DNA of 64,000 nt from Brevibacillus dissolubilis (GTDB lineage: Bacteria; Bacillota; Bacilli; Brevibacillales; Brevibacillaceae). The position numbers were made by a program, and so were the translations under genes. The DNA lies in NCBI RefSeq assembly GCF_006170445.1, contig NZ_VCNA01000013.1:1-64000 (forward strand). Reading direction: 5' to 3'. Below the pieces are notes generated by a model, which was given only the letters and a program-made list of their open reading frames with translations, ran no database searches and was not told the origin of the DNA. Below are positions 26,385 through 35,057 of the stretch, one piece after another; the stretch's first letter is position 1, and the number at the start of each line of letters is the position of its first letter.

Positions 26385-27458
26385 TTACTCCCCGTTGATC
26401 AGAAGCATGGCATTATCCAGCATTTCTGCTGCATTCTCATCGAGTGCGCCCTGTTTATCCAGAATCGGCGTCTCCAGCAGGATTTTCGTCACTTGGGCCA
26501 TCTGGTAAGCCAGTTGGAGGACATGCTTCTGCTGATCGGTCAGATCGTTGTAGCTGAGTGCCACTTTCTTGCCAATCAGTCCGAAGAAGAATTGCTTCAC
26601 CTTAAAGCCAAATTTTTGGTTGCGGGCTGCTTCCGCTTGTGTCAATTCGTATTCCACCCGGTCCAAAATAGCCGTCATCCGGGGGGCCATCTCTTCGATG
26701 GCTTCTATGTATTGCTCCGCAATGTCACAGATCGCTTCGAGCATGCTGGTCGCTGTGCGGAATTCTTCGGCGGCCTGTTTGGCTTTGGCCAGCGTTGCTT
26801 TGGCTTCCGCGAGGTTTTTCTTCGATTTGGACTCCATCAAAAAGCCGCCAAGCGCAATCGCCGGACCTGCTACGATCCCGCCAAGAACTGCTGCTCCACC
26901 TGCCATGCCCAATCCTCCAGCCGCCAGAGAGCCACCGCCAAACCAAGCTAATGTCGCGTTGGTCGCCGCCACACCAGAAAGCGCTGTAATCGCGGTACCC
27001 GTAGAGGCTGAAGCGAACATCAGGGCGCCACCGTAGGAAGCCACACCTGCCAGAGCACCTGCTCCAAGAGACTGAATCCCACCTGCAACCACTTCGCCTG
27101 CCTTCAACGACAACTGCCGCATCTCCATGATGTCATTCTCGGTAAGTGCTGCCTGGCGGTTCCCGTCCACTGCTGCCGCCCCTTGCACCTGCACATGCTG
27201 AATCTTCCCGACGACCTCTACGAAACGTCCAATCTGCTCGTCCCATGTGCGCAGCTTCAATTCTCCCAATTCGGCCAACGTCTCGGTGGTTTCCTCTTTG
27301 GCTTCTTCGAGTTCAAGCCGGGCTTCCTCGTAGATATCTTCCGCCCGTTCATTCAGATCTCTTGCTTCATTGTTATTGGAGACGGATTTGACCCCTTTGG
27401 CGATCCCGACCGCTCCTGCAATCGCCGCTCCGACACCCAAAATTAATGGTAATGGCAT
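26385..27458 (-). CDS. Coiled-coil, glycine-zipper membrane protein
   Basis: 357 residues, second gene of the operon. The start MPLPLILGVGAAIAGAVGIAKG is a membrane-prone glycine zipper; a charged coiled coil (about 32-65) follows. Residues about 120-215 are nearly free of charge and very rich in Gly and Ala (GAGALAGVASYGGALMFAS ... GMAGGAAVLGGIVAGPAIAL), a pattern like the hydrophobic hairpin of pore-forming helical proteins. A second coiled coil (about 215-285) ends it. RBS GGGGGATTAAATC. No family identified with confidence. The design of two coiled coils flanking a hydrophobic hairpin resembles alpha-type pore formers, by analogy only. Confidence 0.7.
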   Translation of the reverse strand: MPLPLILGVGAAIAGAVGIAKGVKSVSNNNEARDLNERAEDIYEEARLELEEAKEETTETLAELGELKLRTWDEQIGRFVEVVGKIQHVQVQGAAAVDGNRQAALTENDIMEMRQLSLKAGEVVAGGIQSLGAGALAGVASYGGALMFASASTGTAITALSGVAATNATLAWFGGGSLAAGGLGMAGGAAVLGGIVAGPAIALGGFLMESKSKKNLAEAKATLAKAKQAAEEFRTATSMLEAICDIAEQYIEAIEEMAPRMTAILDRVEYELTQAEAARNQKFGFKVKQFFFGLIGKKVALSYNDLTDQQKHVLQLAYQMAQVTKILLETPILDKQGALDENAAEMLDNAMLLINGE

Positions 27459-27461
27459 GAT

Positions 27462-27737
27462 TTAATCCCCCTTTTGTATTGCGTGTTCGGTCTGAAGTGC
27501 TTCACATACCTTAAGATTCGCCTGATAGAACTCTTCTTTGGAAAAATGGAGATGGTACACCTTCTCATACATCACATCTACCCGGCAGATATCCGGACGT
27601 GTCTCATAGGTCTGGCATCGGTTATCTCTCAGATGGATACACACCCCATCCCCGCGATCCAGCTCAGCCAGTGCCTCCACGCCTGAGATGTTCTGACAGC
27701 ATAGGCCGCAGGTACTACAAGGAAAAGTCAGATTCAT
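27462..27737 (-). CDS. YkgJ-family cysteine cluster protein (UPF0153-like)
   Basis: 91 residues, first gene of the operon. CSTCGLCC (residues 7-14), then CIHLRDNRCQTYETRPDICR, reproduce the CxxCGxCC ... C ... CxxYExRPxxCR pattern of the YkgJ family, thought to bind zinc or iron. Only three bases separate it from the next gene. A metal-binding protein heading a pair of membrane-active proteins is an unusual combination and hints at a sensor or maturase role, which is inference. Upstream lie two copies of CCCTAATAATA 34 bases apart (27795-27805, 27829-27839). Confidence 0.85.
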   Translation of the reverse strand: MNLTFPCSTCGLCCQNISGVEALAELDRGDGVCIHLRDNRCQTYETRPDICRVDVMYEKVYHLHFSKEEFYQANLKVCEALQTEHAIQKGD

Positions 27738-27947
27738 CGGTTACAGTCACCCTTTTGTAACTCTATTAAAAAAATAAATGCAATATATCATATACCCTAA
27801 TAATAACCCACAATCTGGATCTTAGCACCCCTAATAATAGGAATAAATGCCCGATCGAATTTTTAACCTGTACAAAAAAACTTATCTGAAATAGAAAATT
27901 AGTGTAAAAAAATAATTTTTATATATCCTTTTCCCTATTAATAACGT
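27738..27947. other. AT-rich intergenic region with direct repeats
   Basis: No gene seen. The 11-base direct repeat CCCTAATAATA occurs at 27795-27805 and 27829-27839. It should hold the promoter of the YkgJ operon on the minus strand, but no -35/-10 pair stands out. Confidence 0.4.
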
Positions 27948-27974
27948 TAATAAAATGATTCGTTTGGCCGATAT
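27948..27974 (+). promoter_or_regulatory. SigD (sigma-28)-like promoter for the chemoreceptor unit
   Basis: GCCGATAT at 27967-27974 is an exact match to the flagellar-sigma -10 element, with TAAT 15 bases upstream (consensus TAAA). The first intact downstream gene is a chemoreceptor at 28452, a class often transcribed by SigD. Confidence 0.6.
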
Positions 27975-28013
27975 AAAAAATATCACATATTTTACATAAG
28001 GGGCTAATCAGCG

Positions 28014-28449
28014 ATGAGTAGATTTTTCATAGGGACCCTGCCGTCAGCCGAGTGCGAAACGGCCTATCGATTAATTGCTGAGAATATGACAGATTTAACG
28101 GGGGGTGAACAGTACCGACGGAACGATTCGGTATGCTGCTCCCTCTTCTAAGAGGGCTTTATGTTTGGAATTTTTCCAGAAAAGCTGCATATGCAATCAC
28201 GGATGGAAGTAGCCATGAAAGCCAAACAAATAGGGCTGTTGGCTGATTCTCACTTTAACGAATCGACGTATTGATGCAAAAAAACTACGAAACCCCATCT
28301 CTCCAAACTGTTCCTATCATCTGTCCAGTCATTCCGTATGAATGGCGTTGCCGAACTTATCCAATTGCCGATTGTCAATGTGTACTACGTCATTCCTCTG
28401 TTGAATTTGGAGGATTTATTCGCAATTCATGTAGAAAATGAGGGATAGA
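28014..28449 (+). pseudogene. Degraded coding tract before the chemoreceptor (possible PAS/signalling gene remnant)
   Basis: Three protein-like pieces follow each other in different frames: 28014-28151 (MSRFFIGTLPSAE ... AYRLIAENMTDL, like the first helix of a PAS domain), about 28160-28275 (MFGIFPEKLHMQSRMEV ... KQIGLLADSHF) and about 28285-28449 (NGVAELIQLPIVNVYY ... EDLFAIHVENEG). AAGGGG lies before the first ATG. A weak hairpin (CCCTCT/AGAGGG) sits at the end of the first piece. It reads as one or two genes broken by frameshifts; the PAS link is tentative. Confidence 0.45.
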
Positions 28450-28451
28450 AA

Positions 28452-30044
28452 ATGAAATGGTTTTATCATCTTAAGACATCCGTAAAATTAATCTCTGCTT
28501 TTACTACTATCGCCATTATCTTAGCTTTTGTTGGATTCTTCGGTTTGAATAGTCTTAAAGAGACGAATGGTCAATTGAAGATTATGTATGATGATAGACT
28601 GGTCCGGATTAATGATATTTCTCAGGCGCAGATTTTCTATCAGCGTCTACGGGTCAACATCCGGGATCTCAACTATTTCTCTACGACTCATGAACAAAAC
28701 CAATTCTATGACAAAGAAATCCAAGAATTAAAAAAGCAGGTTGATGCCAGAATCAATACATACAAAGATACGAACCTGACCCCGGAAGAGGCTGCCCTGC
28801 TGGCCAAGTATGATGAGGCTTGGGATGAATACAATGATTGGTTAGAGAAAGCGATTCAAGTTGCCTATACAAATAATGTTAGTGAATTCAACAATAAGAT
28901 CATGCCGGAATTTAAGAAGATCGGTGATAAATTAGAAGATATCATGAGCGATTTGATCACCCTCAACATTAAGCTTGCTGAGAAATCGAAGGCAGATGCA
29001 GATGCCCTGTACGAATCCTCCCGCACTTTTATTATTTCGATTGTCATTGCCTCTCTGCTGATCAGCATCGGATTTGGAGTCGTCATCTCCCGGATCATTT
29101 CCCGACCATTGAACCAAGTGGTAGACCTCATCGAGAAAGTAGCTTCCGGTGATTTAACAAAAACAACCGATATCGACACCAGAGACGAAATCGGACAATT
29201 AGCCAAATCGATCAATGCAATGGTGCTGAGTCTGCAAACCACGATCAGCAGTATCTTGTCATCCGCCGAAAACGTCTCTGCTGCTGCACAACAAATCTCA
29301 GCAAGCACGGAGGAAATCGCAAGCGGAAGTACCAACCAGGCTCATGATTCCCTCAAAATGAGCGAATTGTTCAAGGACCTCTGTGACGCCAGTAACTCGG
29401 TGGCACGCAGCGCGGAGCAAGCATCCCAATTGTCTGCCTCCATGCTACACACAGCAAAGGACGGCGGTAAGGTAGTCCGCATCTCTATTGACGGCATGAA
29501 TCTGGTGAATGAGCAGATGTCTCAGCTCGAAAAAGACTCCTACAAGATCGGGGAAATCATCGAGGTAATCAGCGATATTGCCGACCAAACGAACCTGCTT
29601 GCTCTTAACGCGGCGATTGAAGCGGCTCGCGCCGGAGACCAAGGTCGGGGCTTTGCCGTTGTGGCAGATGAAGTCCGTAAATTAGCAGAGCGCAGTACAG
29701 AAGCCACCAAGCAGATTACCGTGATTATTAAAGAGATGCAGGAGAACACCAAGCATAGCGTCAAAGCGGTGGGTGATGGTGTTCTCTCCTCCCGACAAAC
29801 TGGAGAAGCATTCGAGCATATTATCGACATGGTGAATGAATCCGCCACCAAAGTAATGGAAATCGCAGCCGCAAGTGAGGAACAGGCTGCTCAATCCGCC
29901 GAGGTACTTGCTTCGATTGAAAATATCTCCGTCGCTGCAGAAGAAGCAGCCGCAAGCAGCGAGGAAGGTGCCGCAACGGCCCAATCCCTTGCCGACTTAG
30001 CCGAAGAACTGAATAACTCTGTCAACCATTTTAAAGTGAGCTAG
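28452..30044 (+). CDS. Methyl-accepting chemotaxis protein, four-helix-bundle sensor
   Basis: 530 residues. Membrane helices at about 11-32 and 190-213 bracket a Tar-like four-helix-bundle outer domain (about 33-188). HAMP at about 210-263 ([19 protein letters not shown]) and an MCP signalling domain with tip [20 protein letters not shown] follow. There is no C-terminal CheR-binding pentapeptide. GAGGGATAG precedes the ATG. Codon use is less GC-rich than that of the other receptors here. It belongs to a different sensor class from the other three receptors. Likely transcribed from the SigD-like promoter at 27948-27974. Confidence 0.93.
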   Translation: MKWFYHLKTSVKLISAFTTIAIILAFVGFFGLNSLKETNGQLKIMYDDRLVRINDISQAQIFYQRLRVNIRDLNYFSTTHEQNQFYDKEIQELKKQVDARINTYKDTNLTPEEAALLAKYDEAWDEYNDWLEKAIQVAYTNNVSEFNNKIMPEFKKIGDKLEDIMSDLITLNIKLAEKSKADADALYESSRTFIISIVIASLLISIGFGVVISRIISRPLNQVVDLIEKVASGDLTKTTDIDTRDEIGQLAKSINAMVLSLQTTISSILSSAENVSAAAQQISASTEEIASGSTNQAHDSLKMSELFKDLCDASNSVARSAEQASQLSASMLHTAKDGGKVVRISIDGMNLVNEQMSQLEKDSYKIGEIIEVISDIADQTNLLALNAAIEAARAGDQGRGFAVVADEVRKLAERSTEATKQITVIIKEMQENTKHSVKAVGDGVLSSRQTGEAFEHIIDMVNESATKVMEIAAASEEQAAQSAEVLASIENISVAAEEAAASSEEGAATAQSLADLAEELNNSVNHFKVS

Positions 30045-30070
30045 CTGAATCACGGTTACTATTCCGCCAA

Positions 30071-30103
30071 AAGATGACTTCTGAATTCATCAGGAGTCAT
30101 CTT
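30071..30103 (+). terminator. Terminator after the chemoreceptor gene
   Basis: AAGATGACT / AGTCATCTT stem with short inner pairing and a T6 run, 26 bases after the stop. Confidence 0.9.
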
Positions 30104-30151
30104 TTTTATGACCATTGATAACGAACTGAATGGTAGAAGGTCAAAATACAA

Positions 30152-30201
30152 ATGACCCGTAAGAGATTCACTTTTTTCAAAGTGTCCGTCTTACGGGTCA
30201 T
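30152..30201 (-). terminator. Likely terminator after the amidase gene
   Basis: ATGACCCGTAAGA / TCTTACGGGTCAT stem of about 13 bases with a 20-odd-base loop that itself contains an AAAGTG/CACTTT pairing; the minus strand continues TTTGTATTTT. Confidence 0.65.
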
Positions 30202-30214
30202 CGTTCACATCAGA

Positions 30215-32212
30215 TTACGGATTCACGACATCGACGTCAGACGCTTTGACAAAGCCATAGCGGTGGCCGAAGTGTATGCGGTAGTACTCCTCGTTACCAA
30301 ATACCATCTTATGTGTCGCGGTTGGATTGTGGGAGAATACAGTCGCGTTGTAGAAGTTGCTCTTGATTTTTTCAACTGCGACATACTTCTGTCCTTGTGG
30401 GATCGTGTAGAGCGGTGTCAGGGTGCGCGGGCTGATGCCTGCTGGGAAGGCACTTGCTTCTGGATAAGCGCCGCCATACACCTCGATGGATTCCTTGCCT
30501 GCCTTCGGAGTGATAAGCGTGCCTTTGCCTGGTACGGTTACTTTGCCTTGTGGGTTGTGGAACCAAGCCTTTTGACCGCCGAACCAAATCGCTTGCCAGT
30601 CGCCTTGCTCATCTGCGAGATAGAAGCTTTGACCGGTTGGGGCTTTGCTTCCCTCTTCATACAGGCTGTAGCTGCCCGGCCCCGGATAGAGCACATCATC
30701 GAACAGAGGCGCGTCAAAGCTAGGCTCTTGATACAGATAGACGAAGTTAGCCGGCTGGGACTCTACCCCTTCGATATATGGACGGTTGGTTTCAAAATGA
30801 GGCTTGAACGTGACGATCTCTTTGGTACCATGGGCTGGCGTGATCGGTGCGCCGAGCAGCTCCATGTAATGCTCCCAATCCCAGAATGCGCCTGGGTCTT
30901 CGTGCATCGTTCTTTGGCGGGCCGCGGTCAGTGCAGGGATCTCGTCATGGCCGAAGATGTGGGCGCGGTCGAGTGGGATATCGTATTTGTCTGCGAGGTA
31001 TTTGACCAGCTTGGCGGAAGCGCGGTACTGGTGTTCATTGAACCATTTGGCGCCTTCGAGCATGTAGCCTTCATGCTCTAGACCGATGGAGTGCATGTTG
31101 TAATACCAGTTGCCTGCATGCCAAGCAACATCCTTGTTGTCCACCATCTGCGCGATGTGGCCGTCGGAGGAACGCAGGACATAATGAGCAGATACAGAGG
31201 CAATCGGGTTCTGGAACCAGTTGATCGTGCCTTGGTAGCTCACCTCGGTATTATGGATCACGATATAACGGATATCTGGGCCAAAATTCGGACGGTCAGC
31301 GGTATCGTAGTTGCCATAGTTGGACGGGCTGGATGAACGCTGCTGGTAGAAAGCCGGGATGAAGTCGCATTTGAGACCTTCTGGACAGTCTGCGAGGCTG
31401 TCTGATTTGCTTTCTTTGAGCTTGAGGGACTGGGCGGTGTCGCGGTTCGGCGTGACAGTCTTTGCGGCAAGCACGACAGATTGCCCGCCTGTAGTGGTAT
31501 GGGAGAGCCCTTCATTGATCGATTGATAGACTTGGTCGGCAAAATCATACGCGACCACTTTTTCCTCAGAACCGATGTACTTGGCTACGGCACCATACCA
31601 GTCTTTTTCCTCTGTCGGCACTTGGCCTGTGGTCTCTTGTGCGTATTTGGCGAGGAGGGCTGCGCCGCCACGGATGTTTTGGGCTGGGTCTTTTTTGAGG
31701 GTTTCGGCGTCGAGTTGGAGGATGGATGCTGCGGTGTCAAGGGTATGTAAGGTTGGGTCTGTCTCGGATGAGGTGGATGTGGAATCGGCTGCGGCGTTTT
31801 CGTCTGGATTCGTTGTGGCTTCGTACTGGGTCAGGTGCATGAGACCGTAGCCTGCCTGTGCGCTCGGTTCGCCGTTGTGGTGCTCCCAGCGGGTCATGTT
31901 GTAGGAGACGGACATGAGTACATGGACGGGTACCTTGAATTCTGCGGCAGCATCGTGGAAAGCCTTTTGCAGGGAATCAGCTTGGACTTCCTCAGCGTGT
32001 GCGGTGGATACACCCCATGGTGCCACTCCCCACGGTGCAGTTCCCCATGGCGTGCCCCAAGGCGCTACTCCCCACGGTGTTCCCCATGGTGCCTGACTTG
32101 CTGGTTCTGTTGCTGCTGGTGTTACTCCCCACGGCGTTACGCCTGATACGGTCATCAGTGCGACGGACAGCGGGATGATTACCTGTTTGATGCCATGTCC
32201 ACTGTTCTTCAA
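30215..32212 (-). CDS. Secreted N-acetylmuramoyl-L-alanine amidase (Amidase_2) with PWG repeats
   Basis: 665 residues from a TTG start at 32212 (GGGGGAAACTGAC upstream). The hydrophobic signal core VIIPLSVALMTVSGV is followed by about ten PWG tripeptides before a possible cleavage site STAHA. Residues about 75-245 resemble a lysozyme/transglycosylase-like helper (GYGLMHLTQYE). The amidase domain (about 315-460) shows YIVIHNTE (zinc His), VSAHYVLRSSDG, WHAGNWYYN, SIGLEHEGY and FGHDEIP. The tail has two or three SH3-like strands (GQSFYLADEQGDWQAIWF). It should cleave the MurNAc-L-Ala bond of peptidoglycan outside the cell. The stretch CPEGLKCDFIPAFYQQ and what follows resembles Streptomyces amidases, suggesting transfer. 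Confidence 0.88.
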   Translation of the reverse strand: MKNSGHGIKQVIIPLSVALMTVSGVTPWGVTPAATEPASQAPWGTPWGVAPWGTPWGTAPWGVAPWGVSTAHAEEVQADSLQKAFHDAAAEFKVPVHVLMSVSYNMTRWEHHNGEPSAQAGYGLMHLTQYEATTNPDENAAADSTSTSSETDPTLHTLDTAASILQLDAETLKKDPAQNIRGGAALLAKYAQETTGQVPTEEKDWYGAVAKYIGSEEKVVAYDFADQVYQSINEGLSHTTTGGQSVVLAAKTVTPNRDTAQSLKLKESKSDSLADCPEGLKCDFIPAFYQQRSSSPSNYGNYDTADRPNFGPDIRYIVIHNTEVSYQGTINWFQNPIASVSAHYVLRSSDGHIAQMVDNKDVAWHAGNWYYNMHSIGLEHEGYMLEGAKWFNEHQYRASAKLVKYLADKYDIPLDRAHIFGHDEIPALTAARQRTMHEDPGAFWDWEHYMELLGAPITPAHGTKEIVTFKPHFETNRPYIEGVESQPANFVYLYQEPSFDAPLFDDVLYPGPGSYSLYEEGSKAPTGQSFYLADEQGDWQAIWFGGQKAWFHNPQGKVTVPGKGTLITPKAGKESIEVYGGAYPEASAFPAGISPRTLTPLYTIPQGQKYVAVEKIKSNFYNATVFSHNPTATHKMVFGNEEYYRIHFGHRYGFVKASDVDVVNP
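32009..32137 (-). repeat. PWG-encoding tandem repeats
   Basis: Residues about 26-68 of the amidase consist of TPWG/APWG units (APWGTPWGVAPWGTPWGTAP and neighbours), seen in the DNA as repeated CCCCATGG/CCCCACGG blocks. They lie between the signal core and the first folded domain, which is an odd place for a Trp-rich repeat. Confidence 0.85.
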
Positions 32213-32312
32213 AGTCAGTTTCCCCCTTGAAATAAAATTTTACAAAAACGGATTGTTTATGAATGATTACAACAAAGGGGCAGGGAAATCCTTCTGATTT
32301 TTGAGAAAATAA

Positions 32313-32333
32313 AGAAAAAAGGGCTTTTCGCCC
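32313..32333 (-). terminator. Terminator after the zinc-ribbon gene
   Basis: GGGCGAAAAGCCC hairpin followed by T6 on the minus strand, 17 bases after the stop at 32350. Confidence 0.88.
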
Positions 32334-32349
32334 AGATTGGTGCCGGAAG

Positions 32350-32619
32350 TTACTTCGACCAGCGTTCTAGCTTATGAATATTCCTCGTAAACAACCCCGT
32401 CATAAACCGTGGAAAGCCAAACTCCACCAGCTTCTGCTTCACTCTTTCCTTCATCTGATCGGCTGTGATGTCTGGCAGGGTAAACTCGCCATTCTCGTAG
32501 CAATGGCTGCAGTAGGTCGTGCTTTTCTCTCCGTTGCGCTCTGTACCTCCCCCTTTTTCATCGCGGGATAGGGGCATTCCGCAGCTTTGGCAGTTTTTAT
32601 GTGTTTTGGTTGTTGGCAT
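32350..32619 (-). CDS. Small zinc-ribbon protein
   Basis: 89 residues from ATG at 32619 (MPTTKTHKNC), with AAGGGAG upstream; an in-frame GTG at 32652 is less likely. CQSCGMPL ... YCSHCYENG gives a four-Cys zinc ribbon, followed by EFTLPDITADQMKERVKQKL, the arrangement of the putative zinc-ribbon family common in Bacilli and Clostridia. It is soluble and basic. Monocistronic with its own terminator. Role unknown; the family is often considered regulatory, but no partner is visible here. Confidence 0.8.
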   Translation of the reverse strand: MPTTKTHKNCQSCGMPLSRDEKGGGTERNGEKSTTYCSHCYENGEFTLPDITADQMKERVKQKLVEFGFPRFMTGLFTRNIHKLERWSK

Positions 32620-32757
32620 CTGGTACTTCGCTCCCTTTTTATATGGAATCACTGGGATTCTACGATTCTCTCATCCTCTGCTTTTCTAATCGCTAGACTA
32701 TTAGTACGATAGGATGGCATGGAAATCCTTTCTATTTCCTCTTTCAGGCAGGAAAAA

Positions 32758-32791
32758 GACTTTTCTCCCCGATCCTACAGGGCGAAAAGCC
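32758..32791 (-). terminator. Terminator of the peptide/M50/TPR operon
   Basis: GGCTTTTCGCCC / GGGGAGAAAAGTC hairpin (one or two mismatches) with T5 on the minus strand, about 20 bases after the stop at 32812. Confidence 0.8.
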
Positions 32792-32811
32792 TTTTACGTG
32801 TTGCGGTATAT

Positions 32812-35052
32812 CTACTTCTGCACAAACAACTCCGGCAGCCGCTCTCTCATCTCTTCCACATAAGCCGACTCCCCGTATGCCAAGTGCTTTTTCCAATCCT
32901 CCGCTGCCGCTGCGGTATCGCCCAGCTGCAACAGACAAATCCCACGATGGTAGTAGATCTCCGGCTCATCTGCATCCTCGAACGTCAGCGCATCCGTATA
33001 ATCCTCCACCGCTAACTGCCATTTTTCCTGTGCTTCATACACCCACGCGCGGTTGAACAGAATCGTTCCGTTCTTCTCCAACCGCAGCACTTCGGTCAGG
33101 TCGTCGACGGCGCTGTCATGCTCGCCCATCTCATAGGAAAGAACAGCCCGGTTGGTCCACGCAGCGACCAGCGTTTTGTCCTGATCCAGCGCATTCGTCA
33201 GCGCCAGCCATGCATGCTGGTGATTGCCCAGAGCCAGCTCGATCAGGCCAAGCGTGCAGAGGAGCTGAGCGTGTGCAGGGTCGATCGCCAAGCCACGCTC
33301 CACATCAAGGCGGGCTTGCTCGAACTGCTCTGCTTCATATAATAAGGTCGCCCGGTTGAGCAGTGCATCCAGATGCTGTGGCTCAATATCCAGCAGATAG
33401 TTGAGGTCAGCAAGCGCTTTGTCCACTTCCCCCTGACGGATATAGGCAGCAGCCCGGTTGTAATATACCTCTGGGAACGGCGGGCTCAGCTCAATCGCGC
33501 GGTTATAATCGGCGATGGCATCTTCTAGACGGTTCATTTTGCTGTAGAGATTACCACGGTCAAAATGGTACTCGGGATAGTTCGGGTCGATCTCAATCAC
33601 CCGGCTGAAACACTCTGCCGCTTCGTCATATCGCTTAAACGCGAGGTAAATCTGCCCTCGGTTATGCAATAAAACGGAGCGGTGCAGCAGGTGCTCGTCC
33701 GGTGCCAGAACCTGATCCAAAAGCTCCCAGCCTTCTGACACGAGTTGGAGCGCTTCGTTCAGACGGTTCTCGTGCAATTCTACAAGCGCCAGACCGTTGC
33801 GGTTGAATACTCCGTGGAAGGCGCGGTCTTTTTCGTCCTCGATGATGTCGGAGTGGGCAATTGCTTTTTCGATCCATTCTCTCGCCTTGAGATGATCTCT
33901 TACACGGTGGTGACGAGTGTAATACATGGAATAGCCGTACGCAATCGCCATATGTACCAGATTCTCATCTGTCTGGGTCAGAAGCTCGTCGAACAGCTGT
34001 GGAATCCCATCCGTACGGCCCAAGGCAGAGAGCGAGGTGGCGGTTCTCATCGTGAAAAACTTATAATTGTCAAACTCGGACGCTGCATCTGTCATGGACC
34101 GGCCCCGAACGCTCATCTCGACCACCACTTCGTAGAAACCGATGTTCATGCAGTAATTGACAGCCTCTTTGAGTGCCTCTACCGCTTGGGTCCGGGAACT
34201 GCCCCGCTCGAGATGATACGGGATCGCTCCGAGATGGAGAGACCATTGATCCTGCTCAGTCAAGGCTTGTGCCCGCTCGTCGTGAAGTCTCTGGCGCAGC
34301 TCTACAGGTGCTGTCTCATAAGCAGCGCGTTCCCGTGCACAATCTGATGTGCCATCAGAGAAAATGTAGCGCTCGCAAAGCTCCAACCGCTCTGACTCGG
34401 ACAAGGATGCGAGAGTGGCTGACACATCTGCCGATTCAGATACCGTCGAAGATGCAGACCCATCCGCCACAGTGATTGGCTCTGTATAGGACTGCAACGC
34501 CTGCTGTAAGTTCTCATGACCGACCTTTTCAGACGAGCTGATCACGACCTTGATCTGCTCTGGATGAGCACGGCGCAACAGTGTGCTGATGAACTCTGCA
34601 TCCAGATGATCACAAGCCTGCACATCTTCAAAAATCAGCGTCAACGGCACACTCGGATCTTCCTGTTGCCCCCGCTCCAGATCTGCCAACGCCCGCAACA
34701 GATCAATCAACCCATTGGCCATCCGCTGGGTACGCATTTTGGAGTAATACCGCGTCCGCTCTTTCGGAACTGCAAGCGATGTCAGCGTCTCCTGACTCAC
34801 CTCAATCACAGATTTCAGCTCAGGCGCCATCGACAGGATCGGAATTCCACTGGCTTTTACGAGCTCAGGGTACTTCCTGTAGGCTTTTAGCATCATCTGG
34901 CGCAACAGCTCACCTGTACCAGAGTATGGCCCCCGACGATTTTGATGACAGTTGGCGACATACACATGCTCCTGCTGTACGTCTGGGTAGTGCTTCTCCC
35001 GTTCTTGACGGGTCGATCCGATCAACCATGTATGCATAACCGTTTGTTTCAT
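32812..35052 (-). CDS. TPR protein with degenerate AAA/STAND-like ATPase N-terminus
   Basis: 746 residues from ATG at 35052 (GGAAGG nine bases upstream); a GTG at 35061 overlaps the previous stop. Residues about 1-200 have the layout of an ATPase module, but the P-loop position reads RGPYSGTGELLRQMM without the Lys of GxxxxGK, while a Walker-B-like LTLIFEDVQACDHLD and sensor VVISSS remain. About 420-740 are eight or more TPR units (AFKRYDEAAECFSRVIEIDP, AIADYNRAIELSP, ALADLNYLLDIEP). TPRs bind peptides or proteins. Overlapping the M50 gene and lying in the operon of a 26-residue peptide, it may be a peptide receptor or scaffold. Function is inferred from context. Confidence 0.8.
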   Translation of the reverse strand: MKQTVMHTWLIGSTRQEREKHYPDVQQEHVYVANCHQNRRGPYSGTGELLRQMMLKAYRKYPELVKASGIPILSMAPELKSVIEVSQETLTSLAVPKERTRYYSKMRTQRMANGLIDLLRALADLERGQQEDPSVPLTLIFEDVQACDHLDAEFISTLLRRAHPEQIKVVISSSEKVGHENLQQALQSYTEPITVADGSASSTVSESADVSATLASLSESERLELCERYIFSDGTSDCARERAAYETAPVELRQRLHDERAQALTEQDQWSLHLGAIPYHLERGSSRTQAVEALKEAVNYCMNIGFYEVVVEMSVRGRSMTDAASEFDNYKFFTMRTATSLSALGRTDGIPQLFDELLTQTDENLVHMAIAYGYSMYYTRHHRVRDHLKAREWIEKAIAHSDIIEDEKDRAFHGVFNRNGLALVELHENRLNEALQLVSEGWELLDQVLAPDEHLLHRSVLLHNRGQIYLAFKRYDEAAECFSRVIEIDPNYPEYHFDRGNLYSKMNRLEDAIADYNRAIELSPPFPEVYYNRAAAYIRQGEVDKALADLNYLLDIEPQHLDALLNRATLLYEAEQFEQARLDVERGLAIDPAHAQLLCTLGLIELALGNHQHAWLALTNALDQDKTLVAAWTNRAVLSYEMGEHDSAVDDLTEVLRLEKNGTILFNRAWVYEAQEKWQLAVEDYTDALTFEDADEPEIYYHRGICLLQLGDTAAAAEDWKKHLAYGESAYVEEMRERLPELFVQK

Positions 35053-35057
35053 ATCAT

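Noticed and set aside
28132-28160. Hairpin CCCTCT/AGAGGG as a terminator of a real 45-residue gene at 28014-28151.
   Set aside because: The stem is only six bases with a four-base loop and no T-run; the gene piece looks like a remnant.
28014-28200. A possible c-di-GMP riboswitch ahead of the chemoreceptor gene.
   Set aside because: I could not find the conserved GEMM-I core or the class II pseudoknot; the region reads better as broken coding sequence.
30152-31081. A 309-codon plus-strand frame opposite the amidase.
   Set aside because: No start signal and Arg/Leu/Val composition typical of an antisense shadow; the amidase motifs are unambiguous.
32009-32137. PWG repeats taken as a sequencing or assembly artefact.
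   Set aside because: The units differ at third codon positions and keep frame, so they look like real, diverged repeats.
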